Assembly: GCA_025517565.1 (NCBI GenBank)
Contig: JAOPKD010000001.1
Span: forward strand, 124,001-188,000
Direction of reading: 5' to 3'
Origin: Halapricum hydrolyticum
GTDB taxonomy: Archaea > Halobacteriota > Halobacteria > Halobacteriales > Haloarculaceae
DNA: 64,000 nt
A program made the translations under genes and the position numbers. This document shows positions 26,031 through 34,124 of this stretch, in pieces (positions within the stretch are counted from its first letter, which is position 1; each line of letters starts with the position of its first letter). The notes below the pieces were generated by a model. It searched no databases and was not told the origin of the DNA. It worked only from the letters and a program-made list of their open reading frames with translations.

Positions 26031-26264
26031 TCACTCGAAAAGATCGTGGTCCCCGAGAGAGATGGTCAGACAGCCGGTCTTGGGATCGTAGGCTCGCTGA
26101 AGACGATCGCCCTGCTCGATCTCGTAGTGCTGGACGAGCCGGCGCGGGATCGCGACGTAGGCGGTGCCGCCCCAGTTCTGAACGGACGCCGACCCTTCGG
26201 GACTCAGCGCGTCGGAGTCAATCATCGCGGCCTGAACACGACGTTGTGCGTCTGCCTGGCTCAT
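26031..26264 (-). CDS. AbrB/SpoVT-like swapped-hairpin protein
   Basis: A 77-residue protein with VQNWGGTAYVAIPRRLVQHY, then EIEQGDRLQRAYD and CLTISLGDHDLFE. This is the pattern of AbrB-type DNA-binding hairpins (V..wG.s..v.IPr.lv....i..Gd.l), common as antitoxin or regulator in archaea. It is divergent from the late block across 130 bases containing a CCCCAGAGATTGGGG hairpin (about 26331-26345), so it may regulate the late genes. Confidence 0.7.
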   Translation of the reverse strand: MSQADAQRRVQAAMIDSDALSPEGSASVQNWGGTAYVAIPRRLVQHYEIEQGDRLQRAYDPKTGCLTISLGDHDLFE

Positions 26265-26393
26265 CACGCCAATGTAGCCCCGTTTCCCATATCAATGTCC
26301 CAAGTGCTGGCAGGCTGGCCCCCCAGTCAGTCCCCCAGAGATTGGGGAACCTGCGACCGAGGGATAAGAGCGTAGACTGTCCTGCCTGCTGTG

Positions 26394-27509
26394 ATGAGTC
26401 CAACAGTAGAGTTTGGGTCAAAGGACGCTGCCGACGTTGCTCGCGAGCAGTGGGGCGAGTACCTTTGTCCCGACGACGATCGTCGACTCAAGACCGTTCG
26501 GTTCGTCGAGGACGTCCCCGATCGCGTCATCGAGCGCGCCGAGCTCGAGGCCGCCGACTCGCGTGACGAACGAGCCAGCGGGCCCGGCCAGGCGGAGCTG
26601 ACCGATCACGAGAAAGACCGGCTCGACTTCTCGAAGGGGCGGGCAAACGTCCCCTGGGCCCAGTCGATCAAAGCGATCGCGCAAGACGCGGGCGTCGACG
26701 ACTGGACGGCCCACGTCGACCCGACGCTGACCGTCGACGAGCACCGCGAGGTGATGGAGCAGGCCGCTCGCGAGGATCAGGGCCAGCGGATGAACGCCGA
26801 GGACAGCGCCATCGAGAAGGCCGGGCGCGCGTCCAGGGCGGCACAGGCCAACGAGTGCGACCACGCTCGGGGCCACTGTAGGCACGGCGACCCGCAAGCC
26901 TGCGAGTTCCTGACCGAGACGTGCGGCTATGATCACGACGAGGTCGACGACCTCCTCGCGGACACCGATCGTCGTGACGACGAGCCCGAACAAGAGACCC
27001 TGTCCGGCAAACAGGCCGGCGCATACTCGCGCGCCCTCGGCGGGTATCGCGGGGCGATCGCGTCGCTGCGGGAGCTACTCGACGCCGTCCGCAAGCAGCG
27101 CCGGCACGCGGAACAGGCATGGTCCGCGATGGCGGCGATCCGTCGCGAGACTGGCGAAGACGTCGAGGAGCCGCGCGAACTGCATAGACTGCTCAACTCT
27201 CTCACCGAGATCCCCGACGAACACCGACTTTCGACGCTGCACGAGCACATCGACGAGGGGCCGGAGCAGGGCGATGTCGTCGAGTTTGATGATCAGCAGG
27301 CGCTCGGCGGTGGCCGGGCGAACGATCAGGCCCGACTCGCGGGCGGCGAGCAGGGCGAACGCGGTCAGGGCGAAGTTGAGGACGTCGTCGAGGAGAATCC
27401 CGGCGGGATGCTGGCCGACGAGCGCGAGGAAGCAGCCAGCAGCGGAAGCACCGAGCAGCAGATACCTGACGAGTTTGCCGTCGCCGAAGGCGGCCAACAC
27501 ACACTATGA
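26394..27509 (+). CDS. First gene of the rightward late block, Cys/His-containing protein
   Basis: A 371-residue acidic protein. A Cys/His cluster in the middle (ECDHARGHCRHGDPQACEFL, then TETCGYDHDEV) could bind zinc, and it is followed by a helical region (SRALGGYRGAIASLRELLDA). The last 75 residues are Gln/Gly/Glu-rich. The stop overlaps the next start (ATGA at 27506-27509), which supports this frame, although the tail is also covered by a very codon-typical hydrophobic frame on the other strand. No homology recognised. Position at the head of the block leaves a replication or structural role open. Confidence 0.55.
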   Translation: MSPTVEFGSKDAADVAREQWGEYLCPDDDRRLKTVRFVEDVPDRVIERAELEAADSRDERASGPGQAELTDHEKDRLDFSKGRANVPWAQSIKAIAQDAGVDDWTAHVDPTLTVDEHREVMEQAAREDQGQRMNAEDSAIEKAGRASRAAQANECDHARGHCRHGDPQACEFLTETCGYDHDEVDDLLADTDRRDDEPEQETLSGKQAGAYSRALGGYRGAIASLRELLDAVRKQRRHAEQAWSAMAAIRRETGEDVEEPRELHRLLNSLTEIPDEHRLSTLHEHIDEGPEQGDVVEFDDQQALGGGRANDQARLAGGEQGERGQGEVEDVVEENPGGMLADEREEAASSGSTEQQIPDEFAVAEGGQHTL

Positions 27510-28171
27510 GCGACACGCAACCCTGCCCGATCGACGGGTGCGACTACCGTGGAACAGTCAAGGGTCTCAAGGGCCACTTGGGGGCCCAGCCGGACCATCC
27601 AAACTGGAACGACCTCGACGACCAGGTCAAGGCCGACCTCCAATCAGGGGACGGCGAGACCTCGAACGAGGGTCACGACCAGGGCGAAACGGACCCCGCA
27701 GAGGGGGGCGACGACCCTGGTAGCGACCCCGACGGCTCCGACGACCACCCGGAACAGGACGGAGACCAGGATGAACCAGGTCAGACCAACCAGAACGACC
27801 ACCCCGACGACGACCCCGATATGCCTACCTCTGAAGACCTCGAACGCCAGCGCCAGCAGTACGACCCCGACGACCACCCTCAAAATGGGGCCGATGACGA
27901 CGGTACTGAACCCACGAAAACAGACCTTTCGACCTCCTCAAGGTCTGGATCCGGTGGTATCCCGATCCCGGTGAGCACGACGACCCTCGCGATGGGCGTC
28001 GCGACCGTGCTGATGCTGGCCCTGCTGTACGCCTACGTGAGCGACGACAGCGGCGCGAGCGCCCCCGCAGAGACAGTCAGCGAAACCGACGACGCAACGG
28101 ACCAGGACGTCAAGGACTCGCTCGACGAGGCGAGCGAGACTGGTCTCGTCGACGCTGAGGGGGACTGGTAA
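27506..28171 (+). CDS. Zinc-finger protein with acidic linker and C-terminal TM anchor
   Basis: A 221-residue protein. An N-terminal C2H2-like finger (CPIDGCDYRGTVKGLKGHLG) is followed by about 110 residues rich in Asp, Gly, Gln and Pro, a TM segment (TTTLAMGVATVLMLALLYAY) and an acidic tail. The combination suggests a nucleic-acid-binding head tethered to a membrane, which would fit a protein linking the genome to the internal membrane of the virion. That role is inference. Overlaps the previous gene by 4 bases. Confidence 0.65.
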   Translation: MSDTQPCPIDGCDYRGTVKGLKGHLGAQPDHPNWNDLDDQVKADLQSGDGETSNEGHDQGETDPAEGGDDPGSDPDGSDDHPEQDGDQDEPGQTNQNDHPDDDPDMPTSEDLERQRQQYDPDDHPQNGADDDGTEPTKTDLSTSSRSGSGGIPIPVSTTTLAMGVATVLMLALLYAYVSDDSGASAPAETVSETDDATDQDVKDSLDEASETGLVDAEGDW

Positions 28172-28172
28172 G

Positions 28173-28694
28173 ATGTCCGACGACGATCCTGACGACGTCG
28201 GGGAGGACGTCGAGAAGGACGTTGCCGAAGACGTCGAGGAAGACGTCGACGAGGAACAGCCGGAGATCGACGACGAGGAAATGGCGGACTTTTCGGCGGT
28301 CGCCGAGGAGATCGAGGCTGAGGCAGGGGCCGACGCCGCCGAGCAGGACGAGCACGACGACCAGGACGGCAGCACCGACGTCGACGACCGGGGCGATCGC
28401 GTCTCTGCCGGCGATGTCTACTGTAACGCGCTCGGGATGGGCGCGGCGGTCGCGCGAGCGTCCTACGGGTCTGCCGACGCCGACGACCGGAGCGAGCTCG
28501 TCGAGGAGTACGGCGACGTGGCTCGTGATCTCCAGATTGACGAGTACGTCGACGAGTGGCTCGAAGAACAGGGCGGGATCGACGAACTCTCGCCGGGCCA
28601 GGCGATCCTGCTCTCGACGGTCATGTTCGGCGGCATGGTCGCGATGGATGACCCCGACATGGTCGACGGGATCGCTGCGGAGGTGAGCGCTTGA
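28173..28694 (+). CDS. Highly acidic protein of the late block
   Basis: A 173-residue protein whose first 70 residues are almost entirely Asp/Glu/Val/Ala, followed by a folded C-terminal half (VSAGDVYCNALGMGAAVARA, then SPGQAILLSTVMFGGMVAMD) with one hydrophobic segment near the end. Its start is 1 base after the previous stop and its end overlaps the next start (TGATG). Probably a virion or assembly protein; no family recognised. Confidence 0.6.
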   Translation: MSDDDPDDVGEDVEKDVAEDVEEDVDEEQPEIDDEEMADFSAVAEEIEAEAGADAAEQDEHDDQDGSTDVDDRGDRVSAGDVYCNALGMGAAVARASYGSADADDRSELVEEYGDVARDLQIDEYVDEWLEEQGGIDELSPGQAILLSTVMFGGMVAMDDPDMVDGIAAEVSA

Positions 28695-29290
28695 TGGTCT
28701 CGAATCCGCTCAACGGCGCGCGGCAGAAGATGGCTGAGAAGGCGATGAGTCAGGTCACGCCGTCCGAAACGGCGGTCGCGCAGGCCGTCGTCGGGACGCT
28801 GACCGGCTACGAGATGCAACAGACGCAAGCGCTCGTCGAGCTGAACGACGCCGCAGACGTCGACGTCGATCTCGAATATGATCGCGAGCGACGCGCCCAA
28901 ACGCTGCTGTCACTCGCCGACGCGGTCGCCGACCGGGACGTCAGGGGCTGGTGGTTCCGAACGATCGGGCCGGAACTGATGGATCAACCGGAGAAGGCCC
29001 AGCAGTACGTCGGTCTCGACGCCGACGAGTACCGCGAGACTCTCGAAGACTGGTACCGGCAGTACTACGAGCGCGGAGTAGTCGACACCTCTCTCGACGA
29101 GGCCGACCGGGAACGGATCGGATGGATCGCCGAAAACCACGTCCAAACGGTTTTCGACCTCTCGCTGCGGGAGTTCCTCGAGCTGGTCGTCAACTGGGAC
29201 CGGGGCGAACAGATACAGCCGGTGCTCGGCGGGCCGATCGAGCGCAACAACGCCGTGATCCGACAGGTCGCCGAGGAGATCGACGAATGA
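28694..29290 (+). CDS. Late-block protein upstream of the packaging ATPase
   Basis: A 198-residue mostly helical protein (QAVVGTLTGYEMQQTQALVE, then LREFLELVVNWDRGEQIQPV). It starts in a TGATG overlap and ends in an ATGA overlap with the ATPase gene, so it is tightly coupled to it. No TM segment is evident after the N-terminal 40 residues. In related viruses the gene before the ATPase is often a small structural or assembly protein; I assign no specific role. Confidence 0.6.
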   Translation: MVSNPLNGARQKMAEKAMSQVTPSETAVAQAVVGTLTGYEMQQTQALVELNDAADVDVDLEYDRERRAQTLLSLADAVADRDVRGWWFRTIGPELMDQPEKAQQYVGLDADEYRETLEDWYRQYYERGVVDTSLDEADRERIGWIAENHVQTVFDLSLREFLELVVNWDRGEQIQPVLGGPIERNNAVIRQVAEEIDE

Positions 29291-30066
29291 CACACGCACT
29301 CATCGCCGCAAAAAGCGGCTGGGGAAAGTCCTGGTTCAGCCAGTGGTGGACGGAGGACAACCTCGACAACTATCCGATCGTCGTCGTGCTTGACCGTCGC
29401 GACGAGTTTCGCGGGCTTGTGAAAGCGGGCATGGCGAGCTGGGGCGTCATCGGCGATCAAGAGGCGTCGGTCACAGTCGCCGGCTGGCGACAGATGCTCG
29501 TCGAGAACGGTCGGACAGTCCTCGCTCGGCACCAGTTGAACGGCGATCGCTGGAAAGACGTCGTCGCGAAGATCGTCCGGGCGGCGATGCAGATCGACCA
29601 AGACGTCCTGGTCGTCATCGACGAGGCGCACAAAGTCGCACCCCAGTCGGGCGGATATCCCGACGCGATTGAGGACCTCGCGACGGAAGGCCGGGGCCAG
29701 GTCGCGAGCCTGTGGGTCACGCAGCGGCTCGCGAAACTCGACGAGGACCCGATCGGCGAGATGATGATCTACATGCTCGGCGGGTTCCAGAGTGACGCCG
29801 ATCTGAGGAAAGTCGACGGGAACGTTGGCTATCCGTCCGACGTCCACAAGGTCAACGGCGCTCCCGTCCACGGCCTCCCCGACGATCTCCACGCCGACGA
29901 CGGCCCGATCCCCGTCCGGAAGTTCACCGAAGACGGGAGCACAGTCGGCAGCGAGTGGATATACAGCGACGACGACGGGAACAGACGGCGGATCAACACG
30001 AAAACCCTCTCGATGGAATCGACACACTACGGACCAGACTCGCTTACCCTCTCGATCCCAGGATAA
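29287..30066 (+). CDS. Genome-packaging ATPase (HerA/FtsK, A32-like)
   Basis: A 259-residue P-loop ATPase. Walker A is AAKSGWGKSWF at residues 6-16, Walker B is DVLVVIDEAHKVAPQ, and a sensor-like TEGRGQVASLWVTQRLAKLD follows. The small size, the start at the very N-terminus and the EGRG region match packaging ATPases of membrane-containing icosahedral viruses (SH1, P23-77, PRD1 lineage). It is expected to drive DNA into preformed capsids. Coupled by ATGA to the previous and TAATG to the next gene. The longer frame extending upstream from 28951 is not used. Confidence 0.85.
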   Translation: MTHALIAAKSGWGKSWFSQWWTEDNLDNYPIVVVLDRRDEFRGLVKAGMASWGVIGDQEASVTVAGWRQMLVENGRTVLARHQLNGDRWKDVVAKIVRAAMQIDQDVLVVIDEAHKVAPQSGGYPDAIEDLATEGRGQVASLWVTQRLAKLDEDPIGEMMIYMLGGFQSDADLRKVDGNVGYPSDVHKVNGAPVHGLPDDLHADDGPIPVRKFTEDGSTVGSEWIYSDDDGNRRRINTKTLSMESTHYGPDSLTLSIPG

Positions 30067-30221
30067 TGGCAACCGAACGAGAAGACATCACGCTACGCGG
30101 CGGACAGGCCCGAAAGTTTCGGGACATCAAGGAGTCGCTGGAGGAAGACATCGGGTATGAGGTCACGCGCAACCGGGTGATTTCCCACCTGCTCGAACAC
30201 TACGACGGGCCACACTGGTAG
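30066..30221 (+). CDS. 51-residue protein after the ATPase
   Basis: A short protein (MATEREDITLRGGQARKFRD, then GYEVTRNRVISHLLEHYDG) with a beta strand and two helices, resembling a ribbon-helix-helix DNA-binding unit. The start overlaps the ATPase stop (TAATG), so it is translated with it. It could be a packaging-site-binding partner of the ATPase or a late regulator. Confidence 0.65.
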   Translation: MATEREDITLRGGQARKFRDIKESLEEDIGYEVTRNRVISHLLEHYDGPHW

Positions 30222-30257
30222 TTATGTGTTGCTGGTATTCGATGGTTTTGTACTGAG

Positions 30258-30719
30258 TTAGTCTACTATTCCGATGCCAAATCGAGCGTCTGTAATGGCG
30301 AGATCGCGCGAGATGATTCCTGAAAACTCCATTTTATAATCCATACCATCGGCAACTATGAGCGGGGACATGGTGGAGAAAACGAGAAGCGACCCGTCAT
30401 TGTGGACAGTCGTGCCACCAAGCTGGGTGCGATTTCCGTTGTACGTGTATCCGAATCGGAGCTCATCACCATCTGAAAGAGGCTCGCCCTGCGGTTCAGC
30501 AACCCCGGCGGTGAGGAAGATAAAGTAAATCTTGGATTCCTGTAGCGTGGTAATCGTTAGCTTGTCATTCGAGACGTCGGGTGTCACGGAGCTTATTTCA
30601 TCATGCGTAACAGTGTCGAATGTGATCGTGGTCGCCGAACCATCAGAGAGCGTTGTCTCCTGGTCCTGTGAGATGACTGTCTGCTGCATGCTGCCGCCAC
30701 GTCGCATTTCTTGGGTCAT
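30258..30719 (-). CDS. Beta-rich spike-like protein, opposite strand to the late genes
   Basis: A 153-residue protein, or 143 if started at MQQTVISQDQ, made almost wholly of beta strands: ATTITFDTVTHDEISSVTPD, IYFIFLTAGVAEPQG, YTYNGNRTQLGGTTVHNDGS and MDYKMEFSGIISRDLAI. The pattern resembles C1q/TNF-like jelly-rolls used as receptor-binding heads in virus spikes. It is the only leftward gene inside the late block and has a lower GC content than its neighbours. It may be a recently acquired or exchanged host-attachment protein. Confidence 0.6.
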   Translation of the reverse strand: MTQEMRRGGSMQQTVISQDQETTLSDGSATTITFDTVTHDEISSVTPDVSNDKLTITTLQESKIYFIFLTAGVAEPQGEPLSDGDELRFGYTYNGNRTQLGGTTVHNDGSLLVFSTMSPLIVADGMDYKMEFSGIISRDLAITDARFGIGIVD

Positions 30720-30753
30720 ACAGCCTCATCTCACTGGTCGGCGACAATAGAGA

Positions 30754-30843
30754 GCCGCGCGGCAGCGTCCGTCAGCGTCCGTCAATCGGGGCTGTCTGCC
30801 GCGCGGCCCTATACAATCGAAGACTTGCGAGGGTCTGGATGTA
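30754..30843 (+). promoter_or_regulatory. Capsid-operon promoter with a perfect 12-bp inverted repeat and decamer repeats
   Basis: GCCGCGCGGCAG at 30754-30765 pairs perfectly with CTGCCGCGCGGC at 30796-30807. The loop holds two tandem copies of GCGTCCGTCA (30765-30774 and 30775-30784). A TATA-like CCTATACAA follows at 30807-30815, about 30 bases before the ATG at 30844. This looks like the late promoter with an operator just upstream. The repeat also borders the inverted spike-like gene, so a recombination site is possible. Confidence 0.6.
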
Positions 30844-31146
30844 ATGTCTGTGGCAACCGACATGACCGACAGCATGGACGTGCTCGCCGATCCCGACATG
30901 TGGGAGACGGCGGCCGCGACCGCTGGCGGCTACGTGGCGTCCAGTATCGCGCAGAACATGATCGACGGACGGACTGGCTTCGACGTGCCGAACGAGGCAT
31001 ATGGTCTCGCCGTCGCTGGCGTCGGATACGGCTACTCTCCGATGTACCGGCGCGAGATCGCGACGGGCGGGCTGATCTACACAGTCGACGCCCTCGCGCA
31101 GCGCTTCGACGTCAAGCAGTCCGTGACGAACCTCGGAGGTAACTGA
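30844..31146 (+). CDS. Small membrane-associated late protein
   Basis: A 100-residue protein with moderately hydrophobic stretches (AAATAGGYVASSIAQNMI, AYGLAVAGVGYGYSPMY, IATGGLIYTVDALAQRF) rich in Ala and Gly. First gene after the capsid promoter and 2 bases before the first capsid-like gene, so probably a virion protein of the internal membrane or capsid base. No family recognised. Confidence 0.6.
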   Translation: MSVATDMTDSMDVLADPDMWETAAATAGGYVASSIAQNMIDGRTGFDVPNEAYGLAVAGVGYGYSPMYRREIATGGLIYTVDALAQRFDVKQSVTNLGGN

Positions 31147-31148
31147 AG

Positions 31149-31625
31149 ATGTCGAAACAGCTATCCAACATCGCGAGCGAGGCGACCGAGCGCACGAACA
31201 CGACGGGCGTGATGACGCCCATTCTGGAACTTCAGCCTGACGACGGGCTGATGTGGGTCATCAAAAACGCGGTCGAGCGAGGCCAGCAGGCCCAGGGGAT
31301 CCCGATCTACGCCGACCTGAAAGACGGGTCCGGCAACGATCTCCCAGCGGATACCCGCATGGCGATCCAGTTCGAGAGTCCGAACGATGATGACGCGCAG
31401 ACGGTCAGCGAACCGAAGACCAACATCCGGGCGTACCGGACGCTCTCGATCCAGGACCAGCAGAACGAGGAATACATCGACCAGGTGAAGCACATCCTCA
31501 AAGGCTCGCAGTTGCGAGTCGATGACGTCGACAAGATGTACATCTCGGTCGACTCCTCGGTACAAGTCGACTGGTCGCAGGGGACTCGGGTCACGATCGC
31601 CGAGAGCGCCGTCAAGGAGGTGTAG
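31149..31625 (+). CDS. Putative small major capsid protein (VP7-like of SH1 group)
   Basis: A 158-residue protein, mostly beta strands (TGVMTPILELQPDDGLMWVI, then MYISVDSSVQVDWSQGTRVT), with no TM segment. In SH1-like haloviruses and Thermus phage P23-77 the small single-jelly-roll major capsid gene stands directly before the large one and downstream of the ATPase. Size, position and predicted beta content fit. The assignment rests on order and architecture, as I cannot run an alignment. It is followed 2 bases later by the larger capsid-like gene. Confidence 0.62.
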   Translation: MSKQLSNIASEATERTNTTGVMTPILELQPDDGLMWVIKNAVERGQQAQGIPIYADLKDGSGNDLPADTRMAIQFESPNDDDAQTVSEPKTNIRAYRTLSIQDQQNEEYIDQVKHILKGSQLRVDDVDKMYISVDSSVQVDWSQGTRVTIAESAVKEV

Positions 31626-31627
31626 AC

Positions 31628-32356
31628 ATGTCAGCGGCACCGCCCGAGGAGGAGGTCTTCGCTCGGCTCGATCGCGTCGAGTCGGCGAACAAGCGGCTCG
31701 AAGTGTCGGACTTCGATCAGCAGGCCAACACGCCGGGCGAACTGTCGAAAGTCCTGAGCTACAAGGCCGAGCGACCGCTGTTCGTGCGGCCCGGCGTCGG
31801 CGTCGATCTCCATTTCGTCGTGCATGAGGAACTCACAACGGACGGCAGCGGTACCCAGCAGACGTTCAACCTGCTGAACAACCTGATCGACAGCGCCCCG
31901 GTGGGTGATGACTTCCTGCTCTATTCCGGAGCGTCGGAAGCGTCGGCAGATTCGGTCGATTACGATAACGATTCGTTCACGTACACTGATGGCGGATCGA
32001 TCGAGACGCTGCACGCCTACTACGTCAGCGACGCGCAGGCGAAGGTCGAGGTCCGGAAGTCGGCCCCAAAGCGGTATTTCGACATCATCGACGAACGGGA
32101 CGCGGGCATGGCGAACCTACGCGACCAGAACCGCGATCCGATCACGTTCAGCTACGAGGATCCCGTGACCGGGCTGATCCCGAAAGACTGGTCGCTCGAA
32201 ATCTATATCGACGCGCCGTACATCGTCCAGTGGGACGATGAGGATGACCCGGGAGCGGAGGCCGTGAACGCGCTGGTCTCGATCCCGATCCGGCGCTCGC
32301 GTGAGAACGTGATGGGTCTCGAAGACGTCGTCATCAACCACATCGGAGGGTCTTGA
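31628..32356 (+). CDS. Putative large major capsid protein (VP4-like of SH1 group)
   Basis: A 242-residue protein (SH1 VP4 is of similar size) with a beta-rich core: KAERPLFVRPGVGVDLHFVV, DSFTYTDGGSIETLHAYYVS, DWSLEIYIDAPYIVQWDDED and NALVSIPIRRSRENVMGLED. It follows the smaller capsid-like gene by 2 bases, the order seen in two-capsid-protein icosahedral viruses. No membrane segment. Together the pair would form the pseudo-hexagonal capsomers. Confidence 0.65.
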   Translation: MSAAPPEEEVFARLDRVESANKRLEVSDFDQQANTPGELSKVLSYKAERPLFVRPGVGVDLHFVVHEELTTDGSGTQQTFNLLNNLIDSAPVGDDFLLYSGASEASADSVDYDNDSFTYTDGGSIETLHAYYVSDAQAKVEVRKSAPKRYFDIIDERDAGMANLRDQNRDPITFSYEDPVTGLIPKDWSLEIYIDAPYIVQWDDEDDPGAEAVNALVSIPIRRSRENVMGLEDVVINHIGGS

Positions 32357-32357
32357 G

Positions 32358-32582
32358 ATGGGCGGCCTGGTCGACTACTCCGATCAGGCCGAGCCACAGG
32401 ACGGACGGTACTACGCGGTGGACGTCGGCCCGACCGCGCCGACGTCGACGCCGTCCCGGTCGCATCTGGATTCCTTTTTCGAGGGGTCGCAGTGGACACG
32501 CGAGGACGTGATGGTCGTCGCTGCGAGTATCCAGATCGTGATGTGGCTCGCCCTGCTGTACGTGGAGGTGAAGTATGCCTGA
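32358..32582 (+). CDS. One-TM late protein after the capsid pair
   Basis: A 74-residue protein with a soluble N-terminal half and a C-terminal TM helix (DVMVVAASIQIVMWLALLYV). It begins 1 base after the capsid stop and overlaps the next gene by 8 bases. Probably a virion membrane protein linking capsid and internal membrane, by analogy with small TM proteins of this virus group. Confidence 0.65.
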   Translation: MGGLVDYSDQAEPQDGRYYAVDVGPTAPTSTPSRSHLDSFFEGSQWTREDVMVVAASIQIVMWLALLYVEVKYA

Positions 32583-33042
32583 GCACATCGAGCGAGCGCT
32601 CGCGCCGTACTTCGAGGAGGGCGAGCGAGGTCTCTGGACGCAGCTCGTCGAGGATCAGACCGACGCGCTTCTGGTCGCGGTCCTGATCGAGTTGCAGGCT
32701 CTCAACGCCGAAGACAGTCCGTCGCGCCAGACGCCGGACATCCCGGCCCCGCGCTCCGGTGAGAACGAGGCCGAATACTACGCAGGCGAGATCGAGATCA
32801 CGTCGGACGAACAGAGCGTCGACCTCGGTTTCAAGGCCGAGGACGTGCTGATCTACGGGGCCAGCGAACCGATCGAGATCGCCTTCAAAGACCCCGCGAA
32901 GTCGAATCGGGCGATCCCGCTCGGAACGAGTGACCTCCCGTACAACGTCGCACCGGAGACTGGCCTCGGGGCTGAGGAAATCTGGTATCGACTCGGAGAC
33001 AGCGCCAGCGGGTCGACAACGGCCCAGTTGGTGGTGTTCTAA
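32575..33042 (+). CDS. Late-block virion protein candidate
   Basis: A 155-residue protein with a helical N-terminus (MPEHIERALAPYFEEGERGL, then ALLVAVLIELQALNA) and a beta-rich C-terminal domain (EIEITSDEQSVDLGFKAEDV, then GSTTAQLVVF). Helical anchor plus beta head fits a vertex or spike-base protein next to the duplicated spike-like gene, but no homology is recognised. Confidence 0.6.
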   Translation: MPEHIERALAPYFEEGERGLWTQLVEDQTDALLVAVLIELQALNAEDSPSRQTPDIPAPRSGENEAEYYAGEIEITSDEQSVDLGFKAEDVLIYGASEPIEIAFKDPAKSNRAIPLGTSDLPYNVAPETGLGAEEIWYRLGDSASGSTTAQLVVF

Positions 33043-33044
33043 CC

Positions 33045-34124
33045 ATGAACGGGCAGAAACTACTCGAACGACTGCGGAAGTCGCCGGATCTGGACGCTGA
33101 GGCCATGCAGGGCACATTTAGCAAATACGGTTGGGACTACTCGACGGAGTTCCAACTCGAAAACGGCATTGTGACCGGCCCGGACGGGAACACGGTCGAC
33201 GTGACGGTTGACGGCTCCGGCGGCAGTAGCACCGACTCGACGGACAGCACGGACTCGACGGATACCTCGGGGACGTCGGACAGTGGCGGCAGTACGTCGG
33301 TCTCGAAAGAGGAGGCGATCGAGCAACTGTCAGGGACGCTCGACGTGCCGACCGGCGCGACAGCCGGCGATGATCTCCCGATCTCGGGAACGATCACGAA
33401 CAACTCCGAGCGGTCGCTGTCGCTGACCGCGCAAATCGACTGGGCACCTGACGATACCTCGCACGGTCGCGAGCTGGTGAGTCGTGGCGTCTCGATCAGT
33501 CCGGGCGAGTCGGTCACGCTGTCGGGGACGATCCGCGACGCCAAGGCAATGCAGAGCGCTAACATCTGGCTGAACGTCCTCGGCGGGCCGATGGGCCAGA
33601 GTAACATCAACATCGAGACCGAGACGCTGACCGTCCAGGCTGACAGTGGCCCGGATCGATCGGGTGGTTCTGGCGGGTCCAGCGGATCGACGGACTCGAC
33701 GGACAGCACCGACACGTCGGGGACGTCGGACTCGACGACCTCGACGGACAGCACGGACTCGACAGACGCGAACAGCAACAGCACGATGAACGGTCAGAAA
33801 CTCCTCGAACGGCTGCGAAAGTCGCCGGATCTGGACGCTGAGGCCATGCAGGGCACGTTTAGCCAGTACGGCTGGGACTACTCGACAGAATTCAGCCTGG
33901 AAAACGGGATCGTGACCGGCCCGGACGGGAACACGGTCGACGTGGCTGCCGAACCGACTGGTTCCGGCGGCTCCGGCGGCTCGACGGACAGCACGGACTC
34001 GACGGAGTCGACCGGCTCGACGGGGCCGGTCCCCGACGCACAAGAGCAGATCAAGGACGCGGCCCCATACGCGGCCCTCGCTGCCGGGGCCGCTGCCGTC
34101 CTGTACGGGGTGAGCAAGCGATGA
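33045..34124 (+). CDS. Spike-like surface protein with an internal duplication and C-terminal TM
   Basis: A 359-residue protein. A module of about 52 residues starting MNGQKLLERLRKSPDLDAEA occurs at residue 1 and again at about residue 248. Between them are Ser/Thr/Asp linkers (STDSTDSTD type) and a beta-sandwich domain (TAGDDLPISGTITNNSERSL, then GESVTLSGTIRDAKA) like cell-surface adhesion repeats. The C-terminus has a short hydrophobic helix (AAPYAALAAGAAAVLYGVSK). The second module keeps its Met codon (33786), so the gene looks like a fusion of two tandem copies. It is probably anchored in the virion membrane and projecting outward. Confidence 0.7.
   Translation: MNGQKLLERLRKSPDLDAEAMQGTFSKYGWDYSTEFQLENGIVTGPDGNTVDVTVDGSGGSSTDSTDSTDSTDTSGTSDSGGSTSVSKEEAIEQLSGTLDVPTGATAGDDLPISGTITNNSERSLSLTAQIDWAPDDTSHGRELVSRGVSISPGESVTLSGTIRDAKAMQSANIWLNVLGGPMGQSNINIETETLTVQADSGPDRSGGSGGSSGSTDSTDSTDTSGTSDSTTSTDSTDSTDANSNSTMNGQKLLERLRKSPDLDAEAMQGTFSQYGWDYSTEFSLENGIVTGPDGNTVDVAAEPTGSGGSGGSTDSTDSTESTGSTGPVPDAQEQIKDAAPYAALAAGAAAVLYGVSKR

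Noticed and set aside
26929..27723. A 264-codon Arg/Ser-rich plus frame overlapping the start of the late block
   Set aside because: Basic, low-complexity composition and overlap with two better-coupled genes mark it as an out-of-frame artefact.
28951..29286. N-terminal extension of the packaging ATPase frame
   Set aside because: It is Arg-rich and antisense-like, lies over another good gene, and the Walker A region fits a start at 29287.
33222..33790. Possible CRISPR-like repeats in the TCGACGGACAGCACGGAC-rich stretches
   Set aside because: They are in-frame Ser/Thr/Asp codon repeats of a surface protein linker without regular spacers; no CRISPR array was seen anywhere in the window.
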